The notes under the pieces are model-generated. The model made no database searches, had not been told where the DNA came from, and saw only the letters and a list, made by a program, of their open reading frames with translations. A stretch of 43,033 nucleotides of DNA, taken from Acidobacteriota bacterium (GTDB lineage: Bacteria; Acidobacteriota; Terriglobia; Bryobacterales; Bryobacteraceae). The stretch spans positions 1-43,033 of the forward strand of contig JANXRE010000167.1 in NCBI GenBank assembly GCA_025353165.1, read 5' to 3'. Shown piece after piece: positions 8,564-18,031 of this stretch; position 1 is the first letter of the stretch; every line of letters begins with the position of its first letter. The translations under genes were made by a program, and so were the position numbers.

Positions 8564-9348
8564 GCGGCCTGCTGTTGCTCACGCCGGCGTGTTTCGCCGA
8601 GCAGCAGTTTCGGTATGACGCATGGCATCGACATTCGCGTCCTCCGCACATCAAGAAAGCCGGCGACATGGGCATACTGACGATCACGGATATGGGCGTT
8701 ACGTTCGAGGAAGCGTACAAAGAAGGGAAGAAGCCCAAGCATTTTCACGCATGGCATTGGGACTACCCGGACATCCAGCAACTCAAGATCGCGCCAAAAG
8801 CTTTGACTGTTCTGACATATAAGGACAACAAGTGGAAGTTGGGCGCGGACCGGGAATACGAGTTCGATCTCGTTTCCGAGAAGACGTTCGAAGACGCGTA
8901 CAACGTCCTCAAGAGCCGGCTCGACCAGCGATTCGTGGCCGCAATTCCCGACCGCATCTCAGAAATCCTCTGGGAGATTCCGGTTAAACATCTGCTTCGG
9001 TTCGGCGGCGACGAAGGCGTGCTCCAAGCCGGCCCGCATGAGATCGTCTACAAGTCCGCTAAAAGTGCGGAATCGCGAACCTGGCGATACGAGGACATCG
9101 AGAACATCAGCAGCACCGGCCCATTCCAACTCACGATCACGACGTTCGAGCGCGCCAGGACGCATTATGGAAATCTCAAGGGCTTCAATTTCGCGCTGAA
9201 ACAGCGGCTCGAAGAAGCACGCTACAACGATCTGTGGTTGCGGCTGAATCAGTCCAAGGGGCTTAAGGTCCTGACTAGCTTCTTTCCTTTTGCGTCGCGG
9301 GATCATTCGTCCCCCGTCTTTTTCTTCCTGGCCTGTTCCATGCGATAG
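8524..9348 (+). CDS. exported protein of unknown function with two PH-like halves; 3' end replaced by IS sequence
   Basis: The ATG at 8524 has GAGGTG five bases upstream and overlaps the end of cusA by 40 bases, making it the last gene of the efflux operon. The signal peptide is LAVLSGLLLLTPACFA followed by EQQ (about residue 25). The mature part seems to contain two copies of a small beta-rich module. Residues 49-130 have GILTITDMGVTF, WDYPDIQQL and LTVLTY. Residues 165-230 have GVLQAGPHEIVY, WRYEDIENI and LTITTF. The pattern recalls bacterial PH-like domains. No catalytic motif is seen. From about residue 259 the frame runs antisense into the istB remnant, so the native C-terminus is probably lost. 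It is not a known Cus component. Confidence 0.65.
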   Translation: MEFRTKTRTLAVLSGLLLLTPACFAEQQFRYDAWHRHSRPPHIKKAGDMGILTITDMGVTFEEAYKEGKKPKHFHAWHWDYPDIQQLKIAPKALTVLTYKDNKWKLGADREYEFDLVSEKTFEDAYNVLKSRLDQRFVAAIPDRISEILWEIPVKHLLRFGGDEGVLQAGPHEIVYKSAKSAESRTWRYEDIENISSTGPFQLTITTFERARTHYGNLKGFNFALKQRLEEARYNDLWLRLNQSKGLKVLTSFFPFASRDHSSPVFFFLACSMR

Positions 9349-9894
9349 CTGGCGACGTTGAGTTCCAGGATCACGCTGTGGTGAACGAGGCGGTCAATGG
9401 CCGACGCCGTCGTTATCGGGTCCTTGAAGATGGCCTCCCATTTGGAGAACGGCAGGTTGGAGGGAAGCAGCACGCTGCCGCGCTCGCAGCGTTCCGCCAG
9501 CAGCGTGAACAGGACCTCCATCTCCTCGCGGCTCTGTTGCACGTAACCAATGTCATCGATCACCAACGCTTCGTAGTCGGCCAGCTTCTTGATAACCAGG
9601 CCGAGCCGCAGGTCCCTCTTGGCTCGCAGCAGCTCCTGCACCAGCCGGATGCAGGTGCGGAAGGCGACCCGCCGCCCCTTGACCGGCAACCGCTTCAGAT
9701 CGAAATTCTCGAGGGTCTTCCCCAACGGAAGCTTCTAGGTTTGCAGCCGGCGCACAATGCGATTCGTGCGCCGCTCCTAGCGTTTCCCGTTCGGCTTGCC
9801 CGGCCTTTTCTTGGAAGCACTCGCGGATCGCCGGCAAGTGCAACTCACGCAGATACGCGTCGAGTTCTTTCTTCACATCGCGGGGTTCGCTCAC
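9303..9894 (-). pseudogene. istB: istB, IS21 helper ATPase, broken
   Basis: IstB is the AAA+ helper that activates the IstA transposase. The N-terminal part starts with a GTG at 9894 (SEPRDVKKELDAYLRELHLP), overlapping the istA stop. Near 9785 the frame shifts (ERRTNRIVRRLQT), then an in-frame TAG follows. The second frame resumes KLPLGKTLENFDLKRLPVK and then jumps at about 9678 directly to GRRVAFRTC. Normally some 40 codons containing the Walker A motif lie between these. The Walker B region (YEALVIDDIGYVQQSREEME) and SNLPFSKWEAIFKDP are well preserved. The protein cannot bind ATP normally, so the gene is dead. Confidence 0.85.
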
Positions 9895-11085
9895 TGCATC
9901 ACCCCCGTGAGGTTTCCACCCAGCAGTTGGTCGAAACTTGTGAGTTCGACTTCGGCCACGGCCATATCGGGGACCGGCAGCACATGGGTTTGCTGCGCCA
10001 ACACCAGCCGCAGAGCATCCGCGTTCAATTTGCCTTCGCCGATCTCTCCTTGCTCCAACACGCCGTCATTTACGTCGACCGGAACGTGTACTCTCGGTCA
10101 ACAGCCGGCTGATCGGCGAACAGGTGGAGGCGCGCCTGAGCGCCGAAATCGTTGAGGTTTGGTACGCCGGGGAGAAGGTCGAACTGTTGCCGAAGTTGCG
10201 CGGCCGGGGCAAGGATGCTGCCCGAATCGACTTTCACGCTCACCCGCCTGGTGCTTTCCAGGCGCCTCTCCGGCAGCGCTCTCAGGTAAGGCATCTCCAC
10301 TTTGAGGCGGTTCCGGCGGCCCGCGTTCAGTTGCGCCAGCAGCAGCCGAAGGAACTGCTTGTAGTCCGCCACGGACGCGCAGTCGCGGCGGTCGCGCAGC
10401 ATCAGCGCCTGAGCGATCGCTCTCTTCAGGCGGTGGTGCCGTTTGTTCCACATCCCCGTTTTCGTTCGCCTTGCCCGCCTGGATCTTCTGGCCGTCCATC
10501 CGGTAGTACCGCAGCAGCCCTCCGTAGCGGTTGGTGAATTCCTTCTCCTCGGACATGTTGTTCACCGCTGCCGACAGCCGGTCCATGCGATGCTCCAGCG
10601 GCGCGCCGCCCAGTTGGAGTATGTCAGCACGAAGTGATACAGCATGTGCGGAAAGCTCTGACCGCCGATCGTGATCTCCAACTCGTTCCTGTGGGTGAAG
10701 TCGGATTGGCCCAACCGGCCAGGCATATGCTGCTAGGTAAAGAACCCCTCGTGGCCAGGACCTTCCGTGGCCCGCCACCTCTTCAGGTGCCGCTGCGGCG
10801 TTCGCAGCTGACCGTCGGCAAACTGGCCGGGGTACTGCCGCTGGAGCTGCCTCGAACAACGTCTTGGCTTCCAGCCCAAGGTTGGCCTCCACCAGCTTGC
10901 GAACCTCATCCCAGACCCGCTCGAACGGATCCTGGCGCGTGCGCCATGTTCGCTCTGGCAGACTCTCACTCGGCAGTTTTGCCGTCGTCCAGATACCTCT
11001 TCGCTGTTGTCACGTCCATGTCGGCCTTGGCGGCCGCCAATTCTTGCGTCTTCTCGGTTTTCGACAACCTCTTCAACCTCCTGAC
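9891..11085 (-). pseudogene. istA: istA, IS21 DDE transposase, rearranged
   Basis: Transposase remnant readable in pieces across three minus frames and one plus frame. In order from 11085 downward: RRLKRLSKTEKTQELAAAKA with a stop after DDGKTAE; LPERTWRTRQDPFERVWDEV and VEANLGLEAKTLFE; RTPQRHLKRWRATEGPG; then the first catalytic Asp in GRLGQSDFTH. A deletion follows SNW. EHRMDRLSAAVNNMSEEKEF carries the second Asp. A frameshift near 10450 leads to RRNRLKVEMPYLRALPERRL and VKVDSGSIL. The next block (VDRNVYS, NSRLIGEQVEARL, VWYAGEKVELLPKLRGRGK) lies on the PLUS strand. The minus strand then resumes with LEQGEIGEGKLNADALRL and SFDQLLGGNLTGVMQ. Clearly non-functional. Confidence 0.85.
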
Positions 11086-11273
11086 TTAGGCGTCGGTGAC
11101 CATGTTCAAGGCGCCAGCGACCGCGATCTCCGATGGTCGTTGATAGTTGTCGCAGATATAGAATTCTAATTGTCGCCGATCAGCTTTACCGATCCGCCCA
11201 GCGCGCATCGCGGAATAGAGGGCCAACTTGGCCTCCGTTAGCGTCGGTAGCGTCTCCTGGGCCCAGAAGACAA

Positions 11274-11314
11274 GCGTCGCCCGGAGTGGCGACGCGGCAC
11301 GCACGAGTGCGTGC
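11274..11314 (-). repeat. double-hairpin dispersed repeat, copy 1
   Basis: Two adjacent perfect hairpins. The first has GCGTCGCC at 11274-11281 pairing with GGCGACGC at 11288-11295. The second has GCACGCAC at 11297-11304 pairing with GTGCGTGC at 11307-11314. A near-identical element lies in the opposite orientation at 42957-42997. It sits about 15 bases past the rpoD stop on the rpoD sense strand, so its RNA could act as a 3' end structure for the dnaG-rpoD message. It resembles REP-type elements; no RAYT transposase is present in the window. Confidence 0.7.
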
Positions 11315-11328
11315 GTCACGCAAATCCT

Positions 11329-13023
<1,695 letters not shown>

Positions 13024-13152
13024 CCCTGAACTTCCGATGTTACGCCACGGAAATAACCAACCTGAAACTGACGCGAGAGCGTCCCCTAATTTCCGCAGAT
13101 TCGTCCCATTCAGTTTAACAATAATGCAGTCCCACAAGCGGACCGCACGTCT

Positions 13153-14883
13153 TCAGACAGACCGCATCCGCTGGAGCTCACGGGTCCACCGCAGAGCTTC
13201 GTCCAGGTTTCCGCTCCGCTCCGCCTCCTTGATCTTCTGACGGACCTCCGCGCGCCGGGACTCCGTATCGAGTTCGCCGATCGCCGCGAGACAGGCGTGC
13301 GCGCGTTCCACGTCGCTCATTCCGTCTTCAATATCGTCCGCGAACACGACGTCATGCAATGCTGCGCGGTTTCTGTCATCCAGGCGCGCTTCCACTTCCT
13401 CCAGCGTAGGGGCGTGGCCAGCGCCGGCGGCCAACACCGCCTCGAAGATCGGCCGCGCCAGGAATCCCTCGATGCCGCGCTCCCGAAGGTGCGGCAATAC
13501 CGATTCGGCGGCATCCGCGCTCTTGAGAATCGTGTAGATTAAAATCCTCTCGTTGGCCGACAGGTTTGGGATCGCTGTCCGCTGCGCCGCGGCGGGCCCC
13601 TTCTCGACAGGCGCCTTGCGGACCTCCTCCAGCACAAGGCCGACGTCCAATCCTAAGTACGCCGCGGCTTCGTGCGCGATCGCGGCCCGCTCCAACCGGT
13701 CCGCAACCAGTTTCAACTTGGGATACAGAATCTCTTTGAACCCGCGCATGCGGGCCTCGGCCGAGCTGCCATACGTCCCGCGAATTCTGTTTGTCAGCCA
13801 CGCGTAATACTCCATGGCCTTGTCGACCTTGGCCTGATACGCGCTAGCCCCGTGAGCCTTGGCGTACTCGTCCGGGTCCAGTCCATCTTCCAGTTCGATG
13901 ATGCGGAGCTTCATGTTGCCGCGCAGCAGAGCCTCGATCAGCCGTTCCGTCGCTCCCGCGCCGGCGGCATCCGGGTCCAGGTTCAGCACGATGTTCGGCG
14001 CGTGGCGCCGCAAGGTGTGGACGTGATCGTCGGTCAAGGCGGTGCCGCAGCTTGCCACCACTTCCTGCACGCCGGCCGAGTGCACGCCGATCACGTCCAT
14101 GTAGCCTTCGACCAGAACCGAGCGCTCCTGCTTCTGGATTGTTTTCCTCGCCCGGTGGAGGTTGTACAGCAGCTTGCGCTTCTCGTAAATCGGCGTGCCT
14201 TGCGAATTGATGTACTTCGGTTCGTCGCCGTCCTTCAACGCGCGGCCGGCGAAAGCCACGATTTTGCCGGACTCGTTGTGGATGGCGAACATCAGCCGCC
14301 CGCGAAACGCGTCGTAAAACGAACCGTCGTCGCGGCGGCGCACAAGGCCGCTCTGGTTCATCTGCTCGGGAGTGAAACCCTCGCTCTGAAACTTGCGCGC
14401 CAGGACGTTGCCGCCCGGGTCGGAATACCCGAGGCCGAATTCATCGGCCTGGGCCTGCGTCAGCCCCCGCTTTCCGAGGTAGTCCCGTGCGACGGCTCCG
14501 TTTGGATCGTACAACGCGGCATGGTAGACCTGCCCCGTAATCTCGTGCATCCGGTACAAGGCGCCTCTCAGCTTGGCTTCAGGATCCGAGAGATCGGACC
14601 GCCGGGGCACGGGAATCCCGTTTTGTTCCGCAAGAAATTTCAGGCTCTCCCAGAACGTCAGCCCCTGGATCTCCTGGATGAACTTCACCACATCGCCGCT
14701 CTCGCCGCAGCCGAAACATTTATAGCGCTGCTTGTCCACGTAGACCGAAAAAGACGGGGTCTTCTCGGTGTGGAACGGGCACAATCCCTGGTAGCGTTGC
14801 GGCGACGCGCGCTTCAGCCGCATGTACTCGCCGACGACGCGAACGATGTCCACCGTGCTCTTGACCTGCTCGAGGAGTTCCAT
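13153..14883 (-). CDS. dnaG: DNA primase DnaG
   Basis: Replicative primase of 576 residues that makes RNA primers at the fork. The N-terminal zinc finger has C35-x2-H38 and C56-x2-C59 (CHC2 type). The catalytic core includes the RNA-polymerase-like segment with FRGRLMFAIHNESGKIVAFA (about 193-212). The TOPRIM domain shows VLVEGYMDV with E259 and D263, and NLDPDAAG with D303 and D305. The C-terminal ~150 residues are the DnaB-interacting helical domain and are poorly conserved, as usual. The gene starts one base after the stop of an O-methyltransferase gene and precedes rpoD by about 130 bases, so these three probably share a transcript. Confidence 0.96.
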   Translation of the reverse strand: MELLEQVKSTVDIVRVVGEYMRLKRASPQRYQGLCPFHTEKTPSFSVYVDKQRYKCFGCGESGDVVKFIQEIQGLTFWESLKFLAEQNGIPVPRRSDLSDPEAKLRGALYRMHEITGQVYHAALYDPNGAVARDYLGKRGLTQAQADEFGLGYSDPGGNVLARKFQSEGFTPEQMNQSGLVRRRDDGSFYDAFRGRLMFAIHNESGKIVAFAGRALKDGDEPKYINSQGTPIYEKRKLLYNLHRARKTIQKQERSVLVEGYMDVIGVHSAGVQEVVASCGTALTDDHVHTLRRHAPNIVLNLDPDAAGAGATERLIEALLRGNMKLRIIELEDGLDPDEYAKAHGASAYQAKVDKAMEYYAWLTNRIRGTYGSSAEARMRGFKEILYPKLKLVADRLERAAIAHEAAAYLGLDVGLVLEEVRKAPVEKGPAAAQRTAIPNLSANERILIYTILKSADAAESVLPHLRERGIEGFLARPIFEAVLAAGAGHAPTLEEVEARLDDRNRAALHDVVFADDIEDGMSDVERAHACLAAIGELDTESRRAEVRQKIKEAERSGNLDEALRWTRELQRMRSV

Positions 14884-14884
14884 G

Positions 14885-15547
14885 CTACTTCTTGAGGACG
14901 AGCGTAATCCCGTCGGCCATGGGAAGCACGGACATGAGTACGCGGGCGTCCGCTTTGAGCTTGGCGCTGAGCCGGCGCAAGGCCGTCACGCCCGGTTCTT
15001 GATTGGCTTCGTCCAGCACTTTGCAGTCCTGAAAGACATTGTCGATGACGATCAATCCTCCGGATCGCAGCAGCCGGAGGCAGTATTCGTAGTATGCGTC
15101 GTAATTGGGCTTGTCCGCGTCGATGGAGGCGAAGTCGAATGCGCCTTCCCGCCCCTCGCTCACCAGCGCGGCCAGGGACTGCAACGCGGGGCCGATCCGC
15201 AACTCGATTCTGTCCGCCACCCCCGCTTCGGTCCAATACCGGCGCGCAACCCGCGTGTACTCGTCGCTGATGTCGAGCGCGGTGATGCGTCCATCGTCCG
15301 GCAGAGCGAGCGCTACGGCAAGGGAGCTGTACCCGGTGAACACTCCGATTTCCAGCGTTTGCCTGGCCTGGCAAGCCCGCGCCAGCAAGGCCAGCAGATG
15401 GCCCTGTTCGGGCGGGATCTGCATCCGTGGTTGCAAATAGGAGGCTGTTTCTTCGCGAAGCCGGCGCAGGATTTCAGGTTCGTCCGGCGTGACCGGGACG
15501 AGCCACGCCCGAAGTTCGCGCGGCAGGAATTCCGACTTCGAATACAT
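14885..15547 (-). CDS. class I SAM-dependent O-methyltransferase (family 3)
   Basis: A 220-residue methyltransferase of the catechol/caffeoyl-CoA O-methyltransferase-like family 3. The SAM-binding motif I is LEIGVFTGYSSLAVALAL (about 63-80), motif II is ITALDISDEYTRVARRYW, and the metal-site region contains FASIDADKPNYDAYYEYCL followed by LIVIDNVF. It would transfer a methyl group to a hydroxyl of a small molecule; the substrate is unknown. It is directly upstream of dnaG (one-base spacing), and the ribosome site GGAG is visible before its ATG. The combination with replication genes is probably incidental co-transcription. Confidence 0.88.
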   Translation of the reverse strand: MYSKSEFLPRELRAWLVPVTPDEPEILRRLREETASYLQPRMQIPPEQGHLLALLARACQARQTLEIGVFTGYSSLAVALALPDDGRITALDISDEYTRVARRYWTEAGVADRIELRIGPALQSLAALVSEGREGAFDFASIDADKPNYDAYYEYCLRLLRSGGLIVIDNVFQDCKVLDEANQEPGVTALRRLSAKLKADARVLMSVLPMADGITLVLKK

Positions 15548-15599
15548 CTCCTCTATTTTCTCCCGGACCTATCAAACATTTTTATGATATTCTGTTCGC

Positions 15600-15803
15600 G
15601 TGGCAACCGTCGCATCCACCGGCGTAGAGGAGTTCAAGAATGCGACCTGCGCAAAGCTCCGCGATGTGCGCTGCCCGGTTCACAGGCAGCCGCCCAGGAT
15701 CCGGTTTGAGGGCCAGTCGCTGCGCGAGGTGACGGTGAACCTGTCGGGTTGCTGCAGTCGCCTGCTGGATCTCGCCAATCGCGCCATCGGAACGCGTCAA
15801 TAG
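15600..15803 (+). CDS. small Cys-containing protein of unknown function
   Basis: A 67-residue frame from a GTG at 15600, divergent from the methyltransferase and converging on glgC with a 7-base overlap. The peptide looks like a real compact domain: a Cys-x6-Cys-x-x-His element (NATCAKLRDVRCPVHRQPP), then RIRFEGQSLREVTVNLSG, a CC pair and a helix (RLLDLANRAIG). Two or three Cys plus His suggest metal binding or a disulfide. A TATGAT sequence at 15583-15588 could serve as -10 for a nearly leaderless mRNA; no Shine-Dalgarno is seen. Function not recognised. Chance reading opposite glgC is excluded for most of its length, because it lies in the intergenic space. Confidence 0.55.
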   Translation: MATVASTGVEEFKNATCAKLRDVRCPVHRQPPRIRFEGQSLREVTVNLSGCCSRLLDLANRAIGTRQ

Positions 15804-17029
15804 CGCGCGACGGAGGTGGGAGGAGGGGGCACGACGACCACACCCGATTCGGTGATGGTGTATCCGCTCTCCCTATCCTGTTGGGCATCGAAGCCGATAA
15901 TCGTGTTCTCCGGCAAAACCACCCGTGCGGGCACGATCACCTTTCGCAGCTTTGAGTACCGCCCCACTTCAACGCCGGTCAACAGTATCGAATTCTCGAT
16001 TTCGCACCAACTGTTCACCCTCACTCCCGGCGACAGAACACTGCGTACGACACGTCCGCCGGAAATGATGCAGCCGTGCGAAACCAGCGAATCCAGAGCC
16101 ACGCCCATGCGCCCCCCCTCGGAAGCGAATACGAATTTCGCGGGGGGCAGCGGGACCGAGTGCGTGCGGATCGGCCAGGCATCATCGTAGAGATTGAACT
16201 CCGGCGTCACCGCTACCAGGTCCATGTTCGCTTCGTAGTACGCGTCGAGCGTGCCAACGTCACGCCAGTACCGTACCGTCTTCTTGTTGAGATCGCGGAA
16301 ATCGTACGCAATCACGCGACGCTCGGCGAGGCACTGGGGAAGTATCTCCTTCCCGAAATCGTGTGAAGAATTCTCATCCGCGGAATCCCGCATGAGCGCT
16401 TCGATAAGGACGGAAGTGTTGAAGACATATACGCCCATGGAAGCGCTGGCCATCTCCGGGTTGAACGCCGACCGCTTCGGGTTTCCGTGCCCCGGTTTCT
16501 CCTCGAATCCGACCACCCTGTTGGATCCGTCAATCTCCGCGATGCCGAAGCGCGGAGCTTCCTCCGGGGTAACTTGGCTAGTCGCAATCGTTATGTCGGC
16601 GTCGTGCCGCCGGTGCCAGTCCACCATCTCGTGGTAGTCCATTTTGTAAATATGGTCGCCGGCGAGAATCAGCGTGTATTCCGGCTGTTCGTCCAGGACG
16701 GTTTCGAGATTCTGGTAGACGGCATCCGCGGTCCCGAGGTACCAATCCTCATGCACGCGCTTCATGGGCGGAATCGCCTCGATGAACTCTCCGAGCTCGC
16801 GCGAGAAGATGTTCCAGCCTTCGCGCAAATGGCGAACGAGCTCGAGGGATTTGTATTGCGTGAGGACCAGTATCTTCCGGATTTTCGAGTTCACGCAATT
16901 GGAGAGTGTGAAGTCGATGATTCGGTAGATCCCGCCAAATCGCACCGCCGGCTTGGCGATATTCTGGGTCAGGGGGTTCAGTCGCTCCCCAGCCCCGCCG
17001 GCGAGCAGGATCGCGAGCACGTTCTCCAT
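15797..17029 (-). CDS. glgC: glucose-1-phosphate adenylyltransferase
   Basis: ADP-glucose pyrophosphorylase, the committed step of glycogen synthesis (glucose-1-phosphate + ATP to ADP-glucose + PPi). It has 410 residues from the ATG at 17029. The N-terminus has the nucleotidyl-transferase signature LAILLAGGAGERLNPLT with KPAVRFGG downstream. TLILAGDHIYKMDY carries the catalytic Asp, and VGFEEKPGHG follows. The C-terminal third is a left-handed beta-helix (hexapeptide-like repeats, about 300-400). The frame can also start at 17044 or 17077. The start region holds a 15-base tandem repeat, each unit carrying GGAGCGG followed by ATG, so two ribosome-site/start pairs are available in frame. Confidence 0.94.
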   Translation of the reverse strand: MENVLAILLAGGAGERLNPLTQNIAKPAVRFGGIYRIIDFTLSNCVNSKIRKILVLTQYKSLELVRHLREGWNIFSRELGEFIEAIPPMKRVHEDWYLGTADAVYQNLETVLDEQPEYTLILAGDHIYKMDYHEMVDWHRRHDADITIATSQVTPEEAPRFGIAEIDGSNRVVGFEEKPGHGNPKRSAFNPEMASASMGVYVFNTSVLIEALMRDSADENSSHDFGKEILPQCLAERRVIAYDFRDLNKKTVRYWRDVGTLDAYYEANMDLVAVTPEFNLYDDAWPIRTHSVPLPPAKFVFASEGGRMGVALDSLVSHGCIISGGRVVRSVLSPGVRVNSWCEIENSILLTGVEVGRYSKLRKVIVPARVVLPENTIIGFDAQQDRESGYTITESGVVVVPPPPTSVARY

Positions 17030-17094
17030 TCCGCTCCGTATCATTCCGCTCCTTATGATTGCGCCGTCAGACTGCACACAGTACCATAATAGGA

Positions 17095-17109
17095 GGCGCA
17101 GTATGCGCC
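17095..17109 (+). promoter_or_regulatory. hairpin in the rpsU leader
   Basis: GGCGCA (17095-17100) pairs with TGCGCC (17104-17109) around a three-base loop, just downstream of a CATAAT element and 35 bases before the rpsU start. It could be a small mRNA structure or a dyad for a regulator shared with the divergent glgC. Function is inferred only. Confidence 0.35.
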
Positions 17110-17143
17110 ACAGTTGTGTTACGCCGAGGGAGGTGAATACAGT

Positions 17144-17341
17144 TTGGCGGAAGTTTATGTGCAGGACGGCGAGACTTTAGAGTCCGCTCTCCGGCGCTTT
17201 AAACGCAAGGTTCAACAGGAAGACATCATTAAGGAGATCAAACGACACTCCTTTTACCTGAAGCCGGGCGAGAAAAGGCGCACCAAAGAAGCGCTGGCCC
17301 GGAAACGGAACCGTAAGAAGCGCAACAAAGACATCGAGTAA
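17144..17341 (+). CDS. rpsU: 30S ribosomal protein S21
   Basis: A 65-residue S21 of the small ribosomal subunit, used in translation initiation. The start is taken as the TTG at 17144, because AEVYVQDGETLESALRRFKR is the usual S21 N-terminus and a strong GGGAGG lies ten bases upstream. The frame can be extended to 17114, but the added residues are not S21-like. The basic C-terminus (RRTKEALARKRNRKKRNK) binds 16S rRNA. In many bacteria rpsU heads the dnaG-rpoD operon. Here it is nearby but divergent, separated from dnaG by glgC and a methyltransferase, and has its own terminator. Confidence 0.95.
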   Translation: MAEVYVQDGETLESALRRFKRKVQQEDIIKEIKRHSFYLKPGEKRRTKEALARKRNRKKRNKDIE

Positions 17342-17363
17342 TTCACCTACTCGCAAACTACGA

Positions 17364-17390
17364 GGGGCGGGATCGGATCCCGCCCCTTTC
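17364..17390 (+). terminator. Rho-independent terminator after rpsU
   Basis: A perfect inverted repeat, GGGGCGGGATC (17364-17374) with GATCCCGCCCC (17376-17386), followed by TTTCC. It lies 22 bases past the rpsU stop. The stem is very G+C-rich; the T tract is short. Confidence 0.75.
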
Positions 17391-17403
17391 CATTTGGGTA
17401 CTG

Positions 17404-18022
17404 ATGAACGTTCTTATCTTCGGTGCGACGGGGATGGTCGGCCAAGGCGTTTTGCGGGAATGCCTGCTCGACCGGGCAGACGCACCCGAAGCTTCGTGAG
17501 CGGCTGCACTCGGATTTGTTCAATCCCGCAGTGTTCGAGAACGAGCTATCGGGCTTCGACGCGTGCTTCTTCTGCCTCGGTGTTTCCTCGGCGGGCATGA
17601 CGGAGGAGCGCTACCGGCGGGTCACGTACGACATTCCGATCGGGGTTGCGACGCTGCTGGCTAGCCGGAATCCGGGCATGACGTTCATTTATGTCTCGGG
17701 CATGGGCACGGACAGCTCGGAGCGCGGGCGCTCGATGTGGGCCCGGGTGAAGGGGCACACGGAGAACGCGTTACTCCGGTTGCCTTTCACGGGATGCTAC
17801 ATGTTCCGGCCGGGTGTAATTGTGCCGCTTCACGGGATTCGGTCGAGGACGAAGCTCTACCGGGTCATTTACTCGGTGATGGGGCCGCTTCTTCCTTTGC
17901 TGAACGCGCGCTTCCCGAAGTACGTGACCACCACCGAACAGGTCGGGCTCGCCATGATCAAGGTAGCGAAACAGGGCTCGCCCAAGGCGATACTGGAGAC
18001 CTCGGACATTAACGGCGTTTGA
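17404..18022 (+). pseudogene. NAD(P)-binding epimerase-like gene with internal deletion and frameshift
   Basis: The ATG at 17404 starts a good Rossmann N-terminus (MNVLIFGATGMVGQGVLREC, motif G-A-T-G-x-x-G), but this frame stops at 17497. The rest of the protein continues one frame over: HPKLRERLHSDLF, GFDACFFCLGVSSAGMTE, MTFIYVSGMGTDSS, then the MWARVKGHTENALL segment and the C-terminus. In related short NAD(P)H-binding/NmrA-like proteins about 10-15 residues separate CLLD from the TG-x-HPKL segment; here they are missing. A small deletion near 17470-17482 therefore removed those codons and shifted the frame. The second frame could start internally but would lack the nucleotide-binding loop. 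It is likely non-functional. Confidence 0.75.
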
Positions 18023-18031
18023 AATCCGCTC

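Larger units (their letters stand above)
9290..11180 (-). mobile_element. decayed IS21-family insertion sequence
   Basis: Remnants of istA followed by istB, both reading minus, identify an IS21-family element. Neither gene is intact. istB lacks its Walker A region. istA has at least two frameshifts or stops, two deletions and one inverted internal segment (about 10069-10216). The boundaries are approximate. On the istA side, motifs resembling GCGACAA recur in minus orientation near 11150 and 11173, as expected of the multiple terminal repeats of IS21 elements. On the istB side the element seems to stop at or just past the istB stop, so its terminal repeat is probably deleted. No target duplication could be recognised. 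Confidence 0.85.

Noticed and set aside
11086-11319. A 77-codon minus-strand frame between the IS remnant and rpoD.
   Set aside because: It starts inside the double-hairpin repeat (the THALVRAAS peptide is the translated hairpin) and continues into the IS end; not a gene.
13672-14895. A 407-codon open frame on the plus strand opposite dnaG.
   Set aside because: dnaG on the other strand is unmistakable. The antisense peptide is rich in Arg/His/Val/Gln, has no domain pattern, and such long shadows are common in G+C-rich coding DNA.
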